Of a stretch of 40,415 bases of DNA, positions 6,970 through 14,798 are shown piece after piece; position 1 is the first letter of the stretch; each line of letters opens with the position of its first letter. Both the position numbers and the translations under genes were made by a program. This DNA is from Chthonomonas sp. UBA1950 (GTDB lineage: Bacteria; Armatimonadota; Fimbriimonadia; Fimbriimonadales; Fimbriimonadaceae). The notes below the pieces were generated by a model. The model was given only the letters and a program-made list of their open reading frames with translations, did no database searches and was not told the origin of the DNA. The DNA lies in assembly GCA_002336105.1 (NCBI GenBank), contig DDEQ01000037.1:64824-105238 (forward strand), written 5' to 3'.

Positions 6970-8430
6970 ATGAAGAAGATTGTTTACGGTTTTTCAGGAA
7001 CGGCGGTGTTGGCGCTCGCCTTAACTGGCTGCGGGAGCCAGAAGGAAGAAACAGCAGAAACGAAGCCGATTCAGACGGTTCACGCGACCCTACTCACGGT
7101 TACCGAATCCGACGTTCAAGGAAACTACATGGCTTCGGGAACGGTCAAAGCGCTACTCAATTCGACTTTGTCGAGCAAAGTGATGGGACGAATTGAGACA
7201 GTTAAAGTTCGAGAAGGTGATGTCGTTCGAAAAGGCCAAGTCCTTCTAACAATCGACCCACGTGAGCTTCAAGCCTCGGTTGCCATCGCCGATGCAAACT
7301 ATGGAGCAAGTGTTGCCGGGGTTTCAAACGCAAAGACCGCCGTCGAAATGGAGAGCAAAACGAGCCGAGCAAGAATTGCCCAGGCTGAAGCCCAAGTTTC
7401 AATAGCGCAAGCCGCGCTCAAGGTCGCAGAAGCAAAGCGCGACCTAGCCAAAGCGGGGCCACGTCCGCAAGAGGTTGCACAGTCTCACATTGCTGTCGTG
7501 CAAGCTCAGTCCAACCTGAAATTGGCAAAGCTTGAGCTAGATCGAGTTCGAAAACTGGTCAATGATGGCGCTCTTGCTCGACGAGAGCAGGATCTTGCCC
7601 AAAATCGCTATGACTTAGTGAAAGGTCAGCTAGACGCAGCATTGCAGGGGGAAAAGATCGCGCTGGAGGGCACCCGGAGTCAAGATCTTCGCGCCGCAGA
7701 AGAAGGTGTCGCACAAGCACGTGCCGCATTAACTCAAGCCAAAACAGGAGTTTTGCAAGCCAAAGCCTCCGCGATGCAGGTGGAGGTCAGGCAGAAGGAG
7801 GTTCTGGTTGCTGGTGCACAGGTTAAGCAGGCAGTTGCTGCTGCACAATCTGCCAGAGTCGGGCTAGCTTACACCTCAATTGTCGCTCCTTTCGATGGTC
7901 GAGTAACGGCAAGACTAGTCGATCCAGGCGTCATGGCGAATCCAGGATCGCCGATGATGACAGTAGAAGGTGGCGAGTTTCGGCTCGAAGCTGCGGTACC
8001 TGAATCTGTGATCGGCTATTTGAAGCTTGGAAACAACATCAAAGTGAGCGTCGATAGCTTAGGGGCGGGAACAATTGATGCGAAAGTATCCGAGATAACT
8101 CCCCAAGGCGATACCACAAGCCACTCGTTTACTGTGAAACTCTCGCTCCTTCGTTCGGTTGGCATTAAGTCAGGAATGTTTGGCAGAGCCAACATTCCGA
8201 CGGCCTTCAAGAAGCAGATACAAATTCCCAGTTCCGCGACCTGGGTCACTTCTGGGTTGAACTACGTGTTCGCCGTCGATTCAGAAGGAATTGCACGACT
8301 TCGAATCGTAACCCTCGGCGACTCCAATGGTGACAAGGTTACGGTGCTGTCCGGTCTTTCGAAAGGCGACCGAATTGTGGTTGGAAACCGAGAGTCAGTG
8401 ACCGACGGCGCGAAGATCGAGGGTAACTAA
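6970..8430 (+). CDS. RND efflux periplasmic adaptor (HlyD/AcrA-like membrane fusion lipoprotein)
   Basis: This protein links the inner-membrane RND permease to the outer-membrane TolC channel. The start is placed at ATG 6970 because it begins a clean lipoprotein signal (MKKIVYGFSGTAVLALALTGC, lipobox cysteine at residue 21); an in-frame GTG at 6928 would add 14 hydrophilic residues. From 6970 it is 486 residues. A biotinyl-lipoyl-like half (KVMGRIETVKVREGDVVRKGQVLLTIDPRELQ) comes first. A very long helical hairpin of alanine/glutamine-rich repeats occupies about residues 100-290, then the second lipoyl half (VGLAYTSIVAPFDGRVTARLVDPGVM) and beta-barrel/membrane-proximal domains. The long hairpin explains the extra length. 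One base separates it from the permease gene. Confidence 0.92.
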   Translation: MKKIVYGFSGTAVLALALTGCGSQKEETAETKPIQTVHATLLTVTESDVQGNYMASGTVKALLNSTLSSKVMGRIETVKVREGDVVRKGQVLLTIDPRELQASVAIADANYGASVAGVSNAKTAVEMESKTSRARIAQAEAQVSIAQAALKVAEAKRDLAKAGPRPQEVAQSHIAVVQAQSNLKLAKLELDRVRKLVNDGALARREQDLAQNRYDLVKGQLDAALQGEKIALEGTRSQDLRAAEEGVAQARAALTQAKTGVLQAKASAMQVEVRQKEVLVAGAQVKQAVAAAQSARVGLAYTSIVAPFDGRVTARLVDPGVMANPGSPMMTVEGGEFRLEAAVPESVIGYLKLGNNIKVSVDSLGAGTIDAKVSEITPQGDTTSHSFTVKLSLLRSVGIKSGMFGRANIPTAFKKQIQIPSSATWVTSGLNYVFAVDSEGIARLRIVTLGDSNGDKVTVLSGLSKGDRIVVGNRESVTDGAKIEGN

Positions 8431-8431
8431 G

Positions 8432-11400
8432 ATGAAATACGGATTTGCGGGACGCCTTGCGGCGGCCTTCATCAACAGCAAGCTCACGCCTCTCATCATC
8501 ATAGCATCGCTGCTCTTAGGTGTCTTCGCAGTTCTCAAAACTCCTCGTGAGGAAGAGCCTCAGATCATCGTCCCGATGGCTGACGTTTTGGTTCGTATGC
8601 CCGGTTCGACCGCAAAGGAAGTCGAGCAGCGAGTGACGACTCCAATGGAAAAGCTGATCTGGGAAATACCCGGCGTGGAGTATGTTTACTCGACGAGCAG
8701 CCCGGGACAGTCGATGGCAGTCGTGCGTTTCTTGGTCGGGCAAGATCAAGAGCGTGCTTTTGTTAGGCTGCGAGAAAAGCTACAAAGCCATTTCGATATC
8801 ATCCCTCCGGGAGCCAGTCAGCCGATCATCAAGCCTCGGTCGATTGACGACGTCCCCGTTTTGGCCCTGACCTTACATAGCAAGAAAGTTGATCCTTACA
8901 CGTTGAGGTTGGTCGCTTCTCGAGTGGAGAAAGAGCTGAAAAGCGTGCCAAACGTGAGTGAGACCATGGTGATTGGTGGCCCGAAGCGGGAGCTTCGAGT
9001 GCAACTGGATCGGTCGAAACTCACTGGGTTTGGCTTGAGTTCTGATGACGTCATAGGCGCGATCAACGCGACGAACTCAGGAGCTTCAGCCGGACAATTT
9101 GCTAGCAAGAATCTCGAAATAGTTGTGAAGGCTGGGGAGTTCTCCAAGACCCAAGCTGAAATGAGCCAAATGGTTGTCGGCACCTATCAGGGCAAGCCGA
9201 TCCACTTGGAGGATGTCGCTTCAGTATCCGACGGCCCACAAGAAGCTTCCAACTATGTGATGTTTGGGTACGGTCCGGCGACTCACTCGAAGAGTGAAAG
9301 CACACTTGAACCGGCCGTTACGGTTAGCGTTGCTAAGCGACAAGGCACTAATGCGATTGACGTTGTCAAGCAGGTTCTGGCGAAAGTTGACACGCTGAAA
9401 GGCACGATCATACCGAGCGACATCGAAATTACGACGACCCGAAACTACGGGGCTACTTCGGAGGAGAAGTCCAACGAACTGCTCTATCATATGGGCATCG
9501 CCGTCATCTCGGTGACAATTTTGATTGCGATTGCCTTAGGTAGAAAAGAGTCGCTCGTCGTGCTGACTGCGATCCCGGTCACGCTGGCGCTTACGCTTCT
9601 TGTTTTCTACTTGTACGGGTTCACGCTGAACCGAATCACACTATTTGCCCTGATCTTCTCGATTGGAATCCTAGTCGATGACGCTATCGTTGTTGTCGAA
9701 AACATCGTTCGACATTTGCGAATGCCAGAAGCCAAAGAGAATGGCGTCCTCAAGACGGCTATTCACGCGGTTGATGAAGTAGGCAATCCCACGATTCTCG
9801 CGACTTTTGCGGTTATTGCGGCGATTCTCCCTATGGCGTTCGTCGGCGGATTGATGGGGCCTTACATGCGTCCGATTCCGATTGGTGCTTCGGCGGCGAT
9901 GATCTTTTCGCTTCTGATCGCGTTCATCGTGACACCGTGGGCGGCGGTTCGAATCTTAAAGAAAGGGCATCATCACGGAGCCAAGCATAGCGGGCATGAA
10001 GAGGGCCCCGAGGATGCTTTGACCCGACTTTATCGCCATATCATGACTCCGCTATTGAGATCGTGGAAGCTGCGAACCCTCTTCTTTGGGGTTGTCGGTG
10101 CGCTGCTCATTGGGTCAATGGCTTTGGTTGGCATGAAGGCTGTTACCGTCAAGATGCTGCCGTTCGATAACAAGAACGAGTTCCAAATCATCGTCGATAT
10201 GCCAACGGGCACGACAATGGAGCAAACGTCGGTCGTTGCTCGAGCACTCGCCGATTATGGTGCCAAGATTCCCGAGGTCACGAATTATCAAATCTATGTC
10301 GGTACGGCGAGTCCGTACAATTTCAATGGGCTGGTCCGGCATTACTTCATGCGCGCTGCCTCCTACCAAGCTGACATTCAAATCAACTTGACTGACAAGG
10401 GAGAGAGAAAAGCTCAGAGTCACGATATCGTGAAGCGGATAAGGGAAGATATTTCCAAGATTGCTTCTCAGTACGGTGCTCGGGTGAAAGTTGCTGAGGT
10501 GCCCCCAGGGCCACCTGTGTTAGAAACCCTTGTCGCCGAAGTCTATGGTCCAGATCAGCAAACTCGGGTGGATGTTGCCACGAAGGTAAAGAAGATCTTT
10601 AGCACCACAGAAGGTGTGAGCGATGTCGACTGGTACATGGATGACGATCAGCTGACTTATCAGTTTGCCGTCGATAGTGAAAAAGCTGCGTTGGCCGGTG
10701 TGAGTGTAGAGAGTGTCAATCGAACGCTCGGAACTGCCCTACATGGTGCCCAAGTTGGAATTCTTCACGACGAAGGCGCGAGCGAGGATGTTCAGATCAC
10801 GGCGCGGCTTCCCCGAAGCGAGCGAAGTGGCATTGACCAACTTGAACAGTTAACGGTGAGGTCGCGCTCTGGCGCTTTGGTTCCTCTCTCCGAACTGGTT
10901 ATCTCGAAGCAAGTCTCCACGGACAAAAGCATCTATCACAAGAACTTGCTGCCGGTCGTCTATATCACGGGCGATGTTGTGGGGCGCCAAGAGAGTCCGG
11001 TGTATGCCATTCTCAAGATGAACCAAGCCCTCGACAAGCTGGAACTACCGAAAGGCGTCAAGCTGAATGTGCTTTCTACGCATCTGCCCGATAACACGAA
11101 CAGCCCTTCGATGAAGTGGGACGGTGAATGGCACATCACCTATGAGGTCTTCCGGGATCTTGGGATCGCATTCGGAGCGGTGCTCATTCTGATCTACATT
11201 CTCGTTGTTGCCTGGTTCCAGGACTTCAAAACCCCAATCGTGATCATGGCTCCAATTCCGCTAACTCTAGTCGGTATCTTGCCTGCTCATGCCATGATGG
11301 GAGCCTTCTTTACGGCGACTTCAATGATTGGATTCATCGCTGGCGCAGGCATTATCGTCCGTAACTCGATCATTCTGGTGGACTTTGTCGAACTCAGAAG

Positions 11401-11665
11401 ACGGCAGGGAGAATCTCTTGAACAGGCTGTCATCGACGCAGGAGCGATACGTTTCAGGCCGATGCTCTTAACAGCAGCTGCGGTGATTGTGGGTTCCTTT
11501 GTGATCCTGTTTGATCCGATCTTTCAGGGGCTGGCGATTGCTCTCATGGCCGGAGAAATCGCTTCAACTCTGCTCTCTAGGCTTGCGGTGCCAGTGCTCT
11601 ATTTTCTCTCCGAGAGCGCATCCGAAAAGTACACGAAAAGGCATCCGCACAAGGAAATCGAATAG
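8432..11665 (+). CDS. RND-family efflux permease
   Basis: This 1077-residue inner-membrane proton-driven transporter is the pump of the tripartite system. The N-terminal TM1 is at about residues 12-32. The first porter domain carries the familiar PGSTAKEVEQRVTTPMEKLIWEIPGV segment. Then come the TM2-TM6 block with the proton-relay pair in GILVDDAIVVVEN (aspartates near residue 416), a second large periplasmic loop, and the C-terminal TM block (TSMIGFIAGAGIIVRNSIILVDF, then RFRPMLLTAAAVIVGSFVI). The internal duplication and length are typical. The sequence type is close to HAE/NolG-like permeases; whether the cargo is drugs, metals or lipids is unknown. It is cotranscribed with the adaptor and followed by a strong hairpin at 11679-11714. 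Confidence 0.93.
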   Translation: MKYGFAGRLAAAFINSKLTPLIIIASLLLGVFAVLKTPREEEPQIIVPMADVLVRMPGSTAKEVEQRVTTPMEKLIWEIPGVEYVYSTSSPGQSMAVVRFLVGQDQERAFVRLREKLQSHFDIIPPGASQPIIKPRSIDDVPVLALTLHSKKVDPYTLRLVASRVEKELKSVPNVSETMVIGGPKRELRVQLDRSKLTGFGLSSDDVIGAINATNSGASAGQFASKNLEIVVKAGEFSKTQAEMSQMVVGTYQGKPIHLEDVASVSDGPQEASNYVMFGYGPATHSKSESTLEPAVTVSVAKRQGTNAIDVVKQVLAKVDTLKGTIIPSDIEITTTRNYGATSEEKSNELLYHMGIAVISVTILIAIALGRKESLVVLTAIPVTLALTLLVFYLYGFTLNRITLFALIFSIGILVDDAIVVVENIVRHLRMPEAKENGVLKTAIHAVDEVGNPTILATFAVIAAILPMAFVGGLMGPYMRPIPIGASAAMIFSLLIAFIVTPWAAVRILKKGHHHGAKHSGHEEGPEDALTRLYRHIMTPLLRSWKLRTLFFGVVGALLIGSMALVGMKAVTVKMLPFDNKNEFQIIVDMPTGTTMEQTSVVARALADYGAKIPEVTNYQIYVGTASPYNFNGLVRHYFMRAASYQADIQINLTDKGERKAQSHDIVKRIREDISKIASQYGARVKVAEVPPGPPVLETLVAEVYGPDQQTRVDVATKVKKIFSTTEGVSDVDWYMDDDQLTYQFAVDSEKAALAGVSVESVNRTLGTALHGAQVGILHDEGASEDVQITARLPRSERSGIDQLEQLTVRSRSGALVPLSELVISKQVSTDKSIYHKNLLPVVYITGDVVGRQESPVYAILKMNQALDKLELPKGVKLNVLSTHLPDNTNSPSMKWDGEWHITYEVFRDLGIAFGAVLILIYILVVAWFQDFKTPIVIMAPIPLTLVGILPAHAMMGAFFTATSMIGFIAGAGIIVRNSIILVDFVELRRRQGESLEQAVIDAGAIRFRPMLLTAAAVIVGSFVILFDPIFQGLAIALMAGEIASTLLSRLAVPVLYFLSESASEKYTKRHPHKEIE

Positions 11666-11678
11666 ACCAGAACATTGT

Positions 11679-11714
11679 GAGCCTATCCTTGCCATGAGGT
11701 CGTCGGATAGGCTC
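11679..11714 (+). terminator. Hairpin after the RND operon
   Basis: GAGCCTATCC (11679-11688) and GGATAGGCTC (11705-11714) form a perfect 10-bp stem with a 16-nt loop, 14 bp after the permease stop. There is no T-run after the stem, so it may be a weak or factor-assisted terminator or an mRNA 3'-end stabiliser. Confidence 0.5.
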
Positions 11715-11798
11715 TAGTACCAGTCGTCTACCTTCTGAGCAAACAATCAGACGTGTTCATTTTATCGATTATATTGCCAAACTAACGAAGAGATATAT

Positions 11799-11843
11799 CA
11801 CATTAATGAAACTATTCTAAAAAGTATAGTTTCATTAATAGTG
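11799..11843. repeat. Long AT-rich inverted repeat upstream of the PEP-CTERM gene
   Basis: ATTAATGAAACTAT (11802-11815) is repeated in perfect inverse as ATAGTTTCATTAAT (11826-11839) with a 10-nt spacer. CAC (11799-11801) and GTG (11841-11843) extend the stem past a one-base bulge. It lies about 85 bp before the start codon at 11927 and lacks a T-run, so it is more likely an operator or leader structure than a terminator. Confidence 0.5.
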
Positions 11844-11926
11844 GAATCGAATCATCATAAATGCAAAAAGATATGCCTTGAATAGATGCAAATCTAATGA
11901 TCGGTCAGTATTGGCCGTGGATGATC

Positions 11927-12598
11927 ATGAAAACTATTCAAGCAATGTCAGTTGTTGTTTTATCGCTATCTGCTTCGGTAGCGTTGGCACAGGTTCCCTC
12001 TCCATCAGACCCTGGACTACTGGGGATTACTCATGCTGATACATGGAAAGACTTAAAGAGTAGCAATTACACCACTTTCCCAGTAGTCTCAAATGAAGGA
12101 AGTGCTTCGTTAACTAAAACTGCGGGCGGTGCCTTTTTCGCTTCCTCGTCACTATACGGCGGTTACTCGACAGAATCAAGTGAGTTTGATCTTAATGTTG
12201 CTTCTGCACTCTCATCAGTTAAAACTGTTGTCTTTCAGGCTAAGATTGGGCAGGGCTATGGTGATTTTTCAAGCCAACCAGTCCTTAACTACACAACATC
12301 TTTGGGGACAGGGACAATCACAGCAACTCAGCAAGTTCTTGCGCAAGAAACAACGACGAGTGCATTTGGTGACGTGTTGCTTTCGCTATACAAATACCAA
12401 TTCGACCTTAGCGATATCTCTTCGCCTGTGACTTCTTTTAAGGTGAGCTATGGTCAGTCGATGCACTCCCAGTTGTACAACATCCGACTGGACCAGAGCA
12501 CTTACGATTACTCAGCTCCTGTGCCAGAACCAGCATCACTAGCCGTGCTTGGTCTCGGGGTGATTGCGTTCATTAAAAAGCGTAAGCAAACGGTCTGA
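11927..12598 (+). CDS. PEP-CTERM sorting-domain protein, secreted
   Basis: This is a 223-residue secreted protein of unknown function. The start is put at ATG 11927 because it opens a clean signal peptide (MKTIQAMSVVVLSLSASVALA); an upstream in-frame ATG at 11897 would add ten non-signal residues. The middle is a serine/threonine-rich beta-type domain with no recognised motif. The C-terminus is a full PEP-CTERM signal: VPEPASLAVLGLGVIAFIKKRK, that is, a PEP motif, a hydrophobic helix and a basic tail. Such proteins are processed by exosortase during export and are often linked to extracellular matrix; no exosortase gene is in this window. By eye the gene and its upstream region are more AT-rich than the flanking pump genes. 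Confidence 0.85.
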   Translation: MKTIQAMSVVVLSLSASVALAQVPSPSDPGLLGITHADTWKDLKSSNYTTFPVVSNEGSASLTKTAGGAFFASSSLYGGYSTESSEFDLNVASALSSVKTVVFQAKIGQGYGDFSSQPVLNYTTSLGTGTITATQQVLAQETTTSAFGDVLLSLYKYQFDLSDISSPVTSFKVSYGQSMHSQLYNIRLDQSTYDYSAPVPEPASLAVLGLGVIAFIKKRKQTV

Positions 12599-12603
12599 TT
12601 CGA

Positions 12604-12640
12604 TATCAACGCAGGATAGTAAATCTATCCTGCGTTGATA
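12604..12640. terminator. Perfect 16-bp bidirectional terminator hairpin
   Basis: TATCAACGCAGGATAG (12604-12619) pairs perfectly with CTATCCTGCGTTGATA (12625-12640) across a 5-nt loop. It fills the gap between the convergent stops at 12598 and 12644. There is no long T-run, but stem strength and position argue for a shared terminator. Confidence 0.7.
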
Positions 12641-12643
12641 AGA

Positions 12644-13330
12644 CTATTGTAAATCCCAGATTGCCTCGTCCTGAAGTGTTCCAACTCCCGGTTTGTCTGG
12701 CAATAGGCGAACATGACTGTCGGTGTAGACTACAGTTCCGCGATCCATGTGTCTTGCAACCGGCTTGCCGAAAGGAACACTTGAGTGCATAAGTGTTGCC
12801 CATGTTGAAGGTGGGTCACTGTAGTAGTAACCCATTGCATAATCAATCTTTCCGTTAGAGTAACCCTGAGACTCGACCAGCATAATCGTATCTGAGGGCT
12901 GAGCAATGGCACTAGAGCTGACCCCAATATAGTCCGAACCGTTAAATGTATTGAGGTAGTAAGTGTTATAGCCATACGCAGGGGTCAAGCTAAACCAGTA
13001 TTCGTAGAACGAATCATCGCGGTTGTCGGCGATGGATGGGCAAAAGACAATTTGAGGGGCCTTCGTCTTCGAAGTTGTTTTCGCGTAGATTGGGACGGTG
13101 AAGAGCGGCCAACGAGTAAAGCCACTGTATTGACGAGGCGGGAGACAGTCGTCGTAATCGTTCCGATACATTTCGAAGACATATCCCATTTGCTTGGCGT
13201 TACTAACACAAGCGGTTTTCTTTGCGGCAGCTTTGGCTTGCGCAAAGACAGGAAATAGAATTGCCGCCAAGATTGCAATAATAGCAATGACTACAAGGAG
13301 TTCGATCAGAGTAAAGGCTAACTTCCTCAT
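12644..13330 (-). CDS. Type IV pilin-like protein (prepilin N-terminal methylation domain)
   Basis: The 228-residue protein has a class III prepilin signal: MRKLAFTLIELLVVIAIIAI at residues 1-20, with the conserved glutamate five residues into the mature form and a long hydrophobic helix. Position -1 is alanine (KLA/FTLIE) rather than the usual glycine; such variants are seen in Planctomycetes- and Armatimonadota-type pseudopilins. After the helix come KAAAKKTACVSNAKQMGYVFEMYRNDYDDCLPP, which matches the globular heads common in these phyla, and near the C-terminus RHMDRGTVVYTDSHVRLLP, similar to the 'H...G.n..F.DGHV' end. Such proteins occur in many copies per genome and their individual roles are unknown. 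It is convergent with the PEP-CTERM gene. Confidence 0.87.
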   Translation of the reverse strand: MRKLAFTLIELLVVIAIIAILAAILFPVFAQAKAAAKKTACVSNAKQMGYVFEMYRNDYDDCLPPRQYSGFTRWPLFTVPIYAKTTSKTKAPQIVFCPSIADNRDDSFYEYWFSLTPAYGYNTYYLNTFNGSDYIGVSSSAIAQPSDTIMLVESQGYSNGKIDYAMGYYYSDPPSTWATLMHSSVPFGKPVARHMDRGTVVYTDSHVRLLPDKPGVGTLQDEAIWDLQ

Positions 13331-13787
13331 ACTTTACTTTTTAGTGTAGTATCGAGGGCTTTTCGTAGAGTCGTCAAACTAATGATTGTTTGATCGTGTT
13401 GACGAATCGATCTGATTCCGATATGGAAAAGCAGTTCTCCTGTTTTTACTATCGTCGCGACTAGATTGCAGAGTTGCACTATCTACTAGAAATTCGGTAA
13501 TTGGGAATACAAACCGCCTTGTGAGAGGAGTTATGATCGCCGAATAGCTATGATAAAGCCGTTTGATGCACTTTGCGCAAACAAATGAGCAACCTATTTT
13601 GTAAAACAAAGGATGCTAGGAATGCTAAGTAAATCCTGAATATGGGCGAAATATGAGTTCGATGCTTGTGCAGAATTGCGCTCATATTCCCGGCTTGGAA
13701 TATGTTGTTGTCAGGTCGTGTACAAAATGACACTAAGCCGGATAAGATGGTTAGACGGTAGTTAACAACCGTAATGGAGGGTTGGTG
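13331..13787. other. 457-bp gene-free region upstream of the transporter/hydroxyproline operon
   Basis: No convincing gene is seen here; short open frames on the minus strand lack start signals and plausible protein composition. The left part is the promoter region of the pilin-like gene: TACACT lies 12 nt before its ATG, and inverted repeats TCAAAC/GTTTGA and TCGTCAA/TTGACGA fall within 13371-13405. The right part holds the CATATTCC/GGAATATG palindrome (13683-13704), a small hairpin (ACGGT 13755-13759 with ACCGT 13768-13772) and a GGAGG ribosome-binding site at 13776-13780. Confidence 0.5.
13683..13704. promoter_or_regulatory. Palindrome upstream of the transporter/hydroxyproline operon, candidate operator
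   Basis: CATATTCC and GGAATATG are perfect inverted repeats separated by 6 bp, about 85 bp before the first start codon of a nine-gene operon. A related half-site, GAATATGG, occurs at 13638-13645. The architecture suits a dimeric regulator. The binding protein is unknown; the LacI-family protein encoded at 2072-3091 has a different palindrome at its own promoter. Confidence 0.4.
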
Positions 13788-14798
13788 ATGATTTCTCTAC
13801 GTTCGAGAAGCAAGAGCGTGATGCTCAGTATTTTTATCGGCGCAATGATTGCGACGGGCTGTTCCAACTCGGGTGGCTCTGAGTCATCTAGTACAGGTGG
13901 AGCTGGTGGCGCTAAGGATAGTGGCAAGAAACTTGTCGTTGGATTTGCACAAACGGGTGCAGAAAGCGGTTGGAGAACTGCCAATACGGAATCGATCAAG
14001 TCTGAAGCTCAAAAGCGCGGGATTGATCTGAAGTTCGTCGATGCACAAGGAAAGCCCGAGAACCAGATTACGGCGATCAAGAACTTTATCGCGCAAGGCG
14101 TCGACGTGATCGCGTTTTCGCCAAAGGTTGAAGATGGTTTCGAGCCTGTTTTGCAGGAAGCGAAGAAAGCTGGCATTCCTGTCATCATGTCGGACCGCCG
14201 CGCCAAGGTTTCAGATGATCTTTATGCCACGTTCATTGGTTCCGACTTCGTTGAAGAAGGCCGCATGGCGGGTAAATGGCTCATCGAAAAAACGAAAGGT
14301 AAGTGTAATATTGCTGAGTTAAGCGGTTCGCCTGGAAGTGCCCCTGCGAACGACCGAAAGACTGGGTTTGCCGAAGCGATCAAGGATCAGCCAGGCATGA
14401 AAATCGTTTTCTCGCAGACAGGTAACTTTGAGCGCGCGAAAGGCAAAGAAGTTATGGAAGCGCTTCTGAAGAGCCCAGTCGGAAAGACCGTAAACGTGGT
14501 TTATGCTCACAACGACGATATGGCAATCGGTGCCATTCAGGCCATTGAAGAAGCCGGCAAGAAGCCCGGAACAGATATCTTCATCGTTTCGATTGATGGC
14601 ATCAAAGATGCATTCAAGGCGATGGTTGATGGCAAGCTAAACTGCTCCGTCGAGTGTAACCCTCTACTTGGACCGTTCATTATGGACGCTGCCGAGAAGA
14701 TCAAGAAGGGCGAGAAGATGGACAAGCGCACTGTCGTCAAGGACGGTATCTTCGATCAGTCGGTCGCTGCGAAGGAACTTCCAAACCGCAAATACTGA
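13788..14798 (+). CDS. ytfQ: ABC importer substrate-binding lipoprotein, galactofuranose-binding YtfQ type
   Basis: The solute-binding protein of a CUT2-type importer, 336 residues. ATG 13788 is chosen because GGAGG (13776-13780) lies 7 nt upstream; in-frame TTG and GTG codons just before it are less well placed. Residues 1-25 form a lipoprotein signal ending IATGC, so the protein is membrane-tethered outside the inner membrane. The mature part closely follows E. coli YtfQ: FAQTGAESGWRTANTESIK, then KPENQITAIKNFIAQGVDVIAFSP, VLQEAKKAGIPVIMSDR, VYAHNDDMAIGAIQAI and VSIDG. YtfQ binds galactofuranose-type five-membered ring sugars. Here the gene leads an operon for hydroxyproline breakdown, so the real ligand may be hydroxyproline or a hydroxyproline glycoside (inference). 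Confidence 0.88.
   Translation: MISLRSRSKSVMLSIFIGAMIATGCSNSGGSESSSTGGAGGAKDSGKKLVVGFAQTGAESGWRTANTESIKSEAQKRGIDLKFVDAQGKPENQITAIKNFIAQGVDVIAFSPKVEDGFEPVLQEAKKAGIPVIMSDRRAKVSDDLYATFIGSDFVEEGRMAGKWLIEKTKGKCNIAELSGSPGSAPANDRKTGFAEAIKDQPGMKIVFSQTGNFERAKGKEVMEALLKSPVGKTVNVVYAHNDDMAIGAIQAIEEAGKKPGTDIFIVSIDGIKDAFKAMVDGKLNCSVECNPLLGPFIMDAAEKIKKGEKMDKRTVVKDGIFDQSVAAKELPNRKY

Noticed and set aside
13379..13733. Two short minus-strand open frames in the leader of the transporter operon
   Set aside because: They overlap each other, have no ribosome-binding site or recognisable motif, and lie in a region with regulatory-type inverted repeats.
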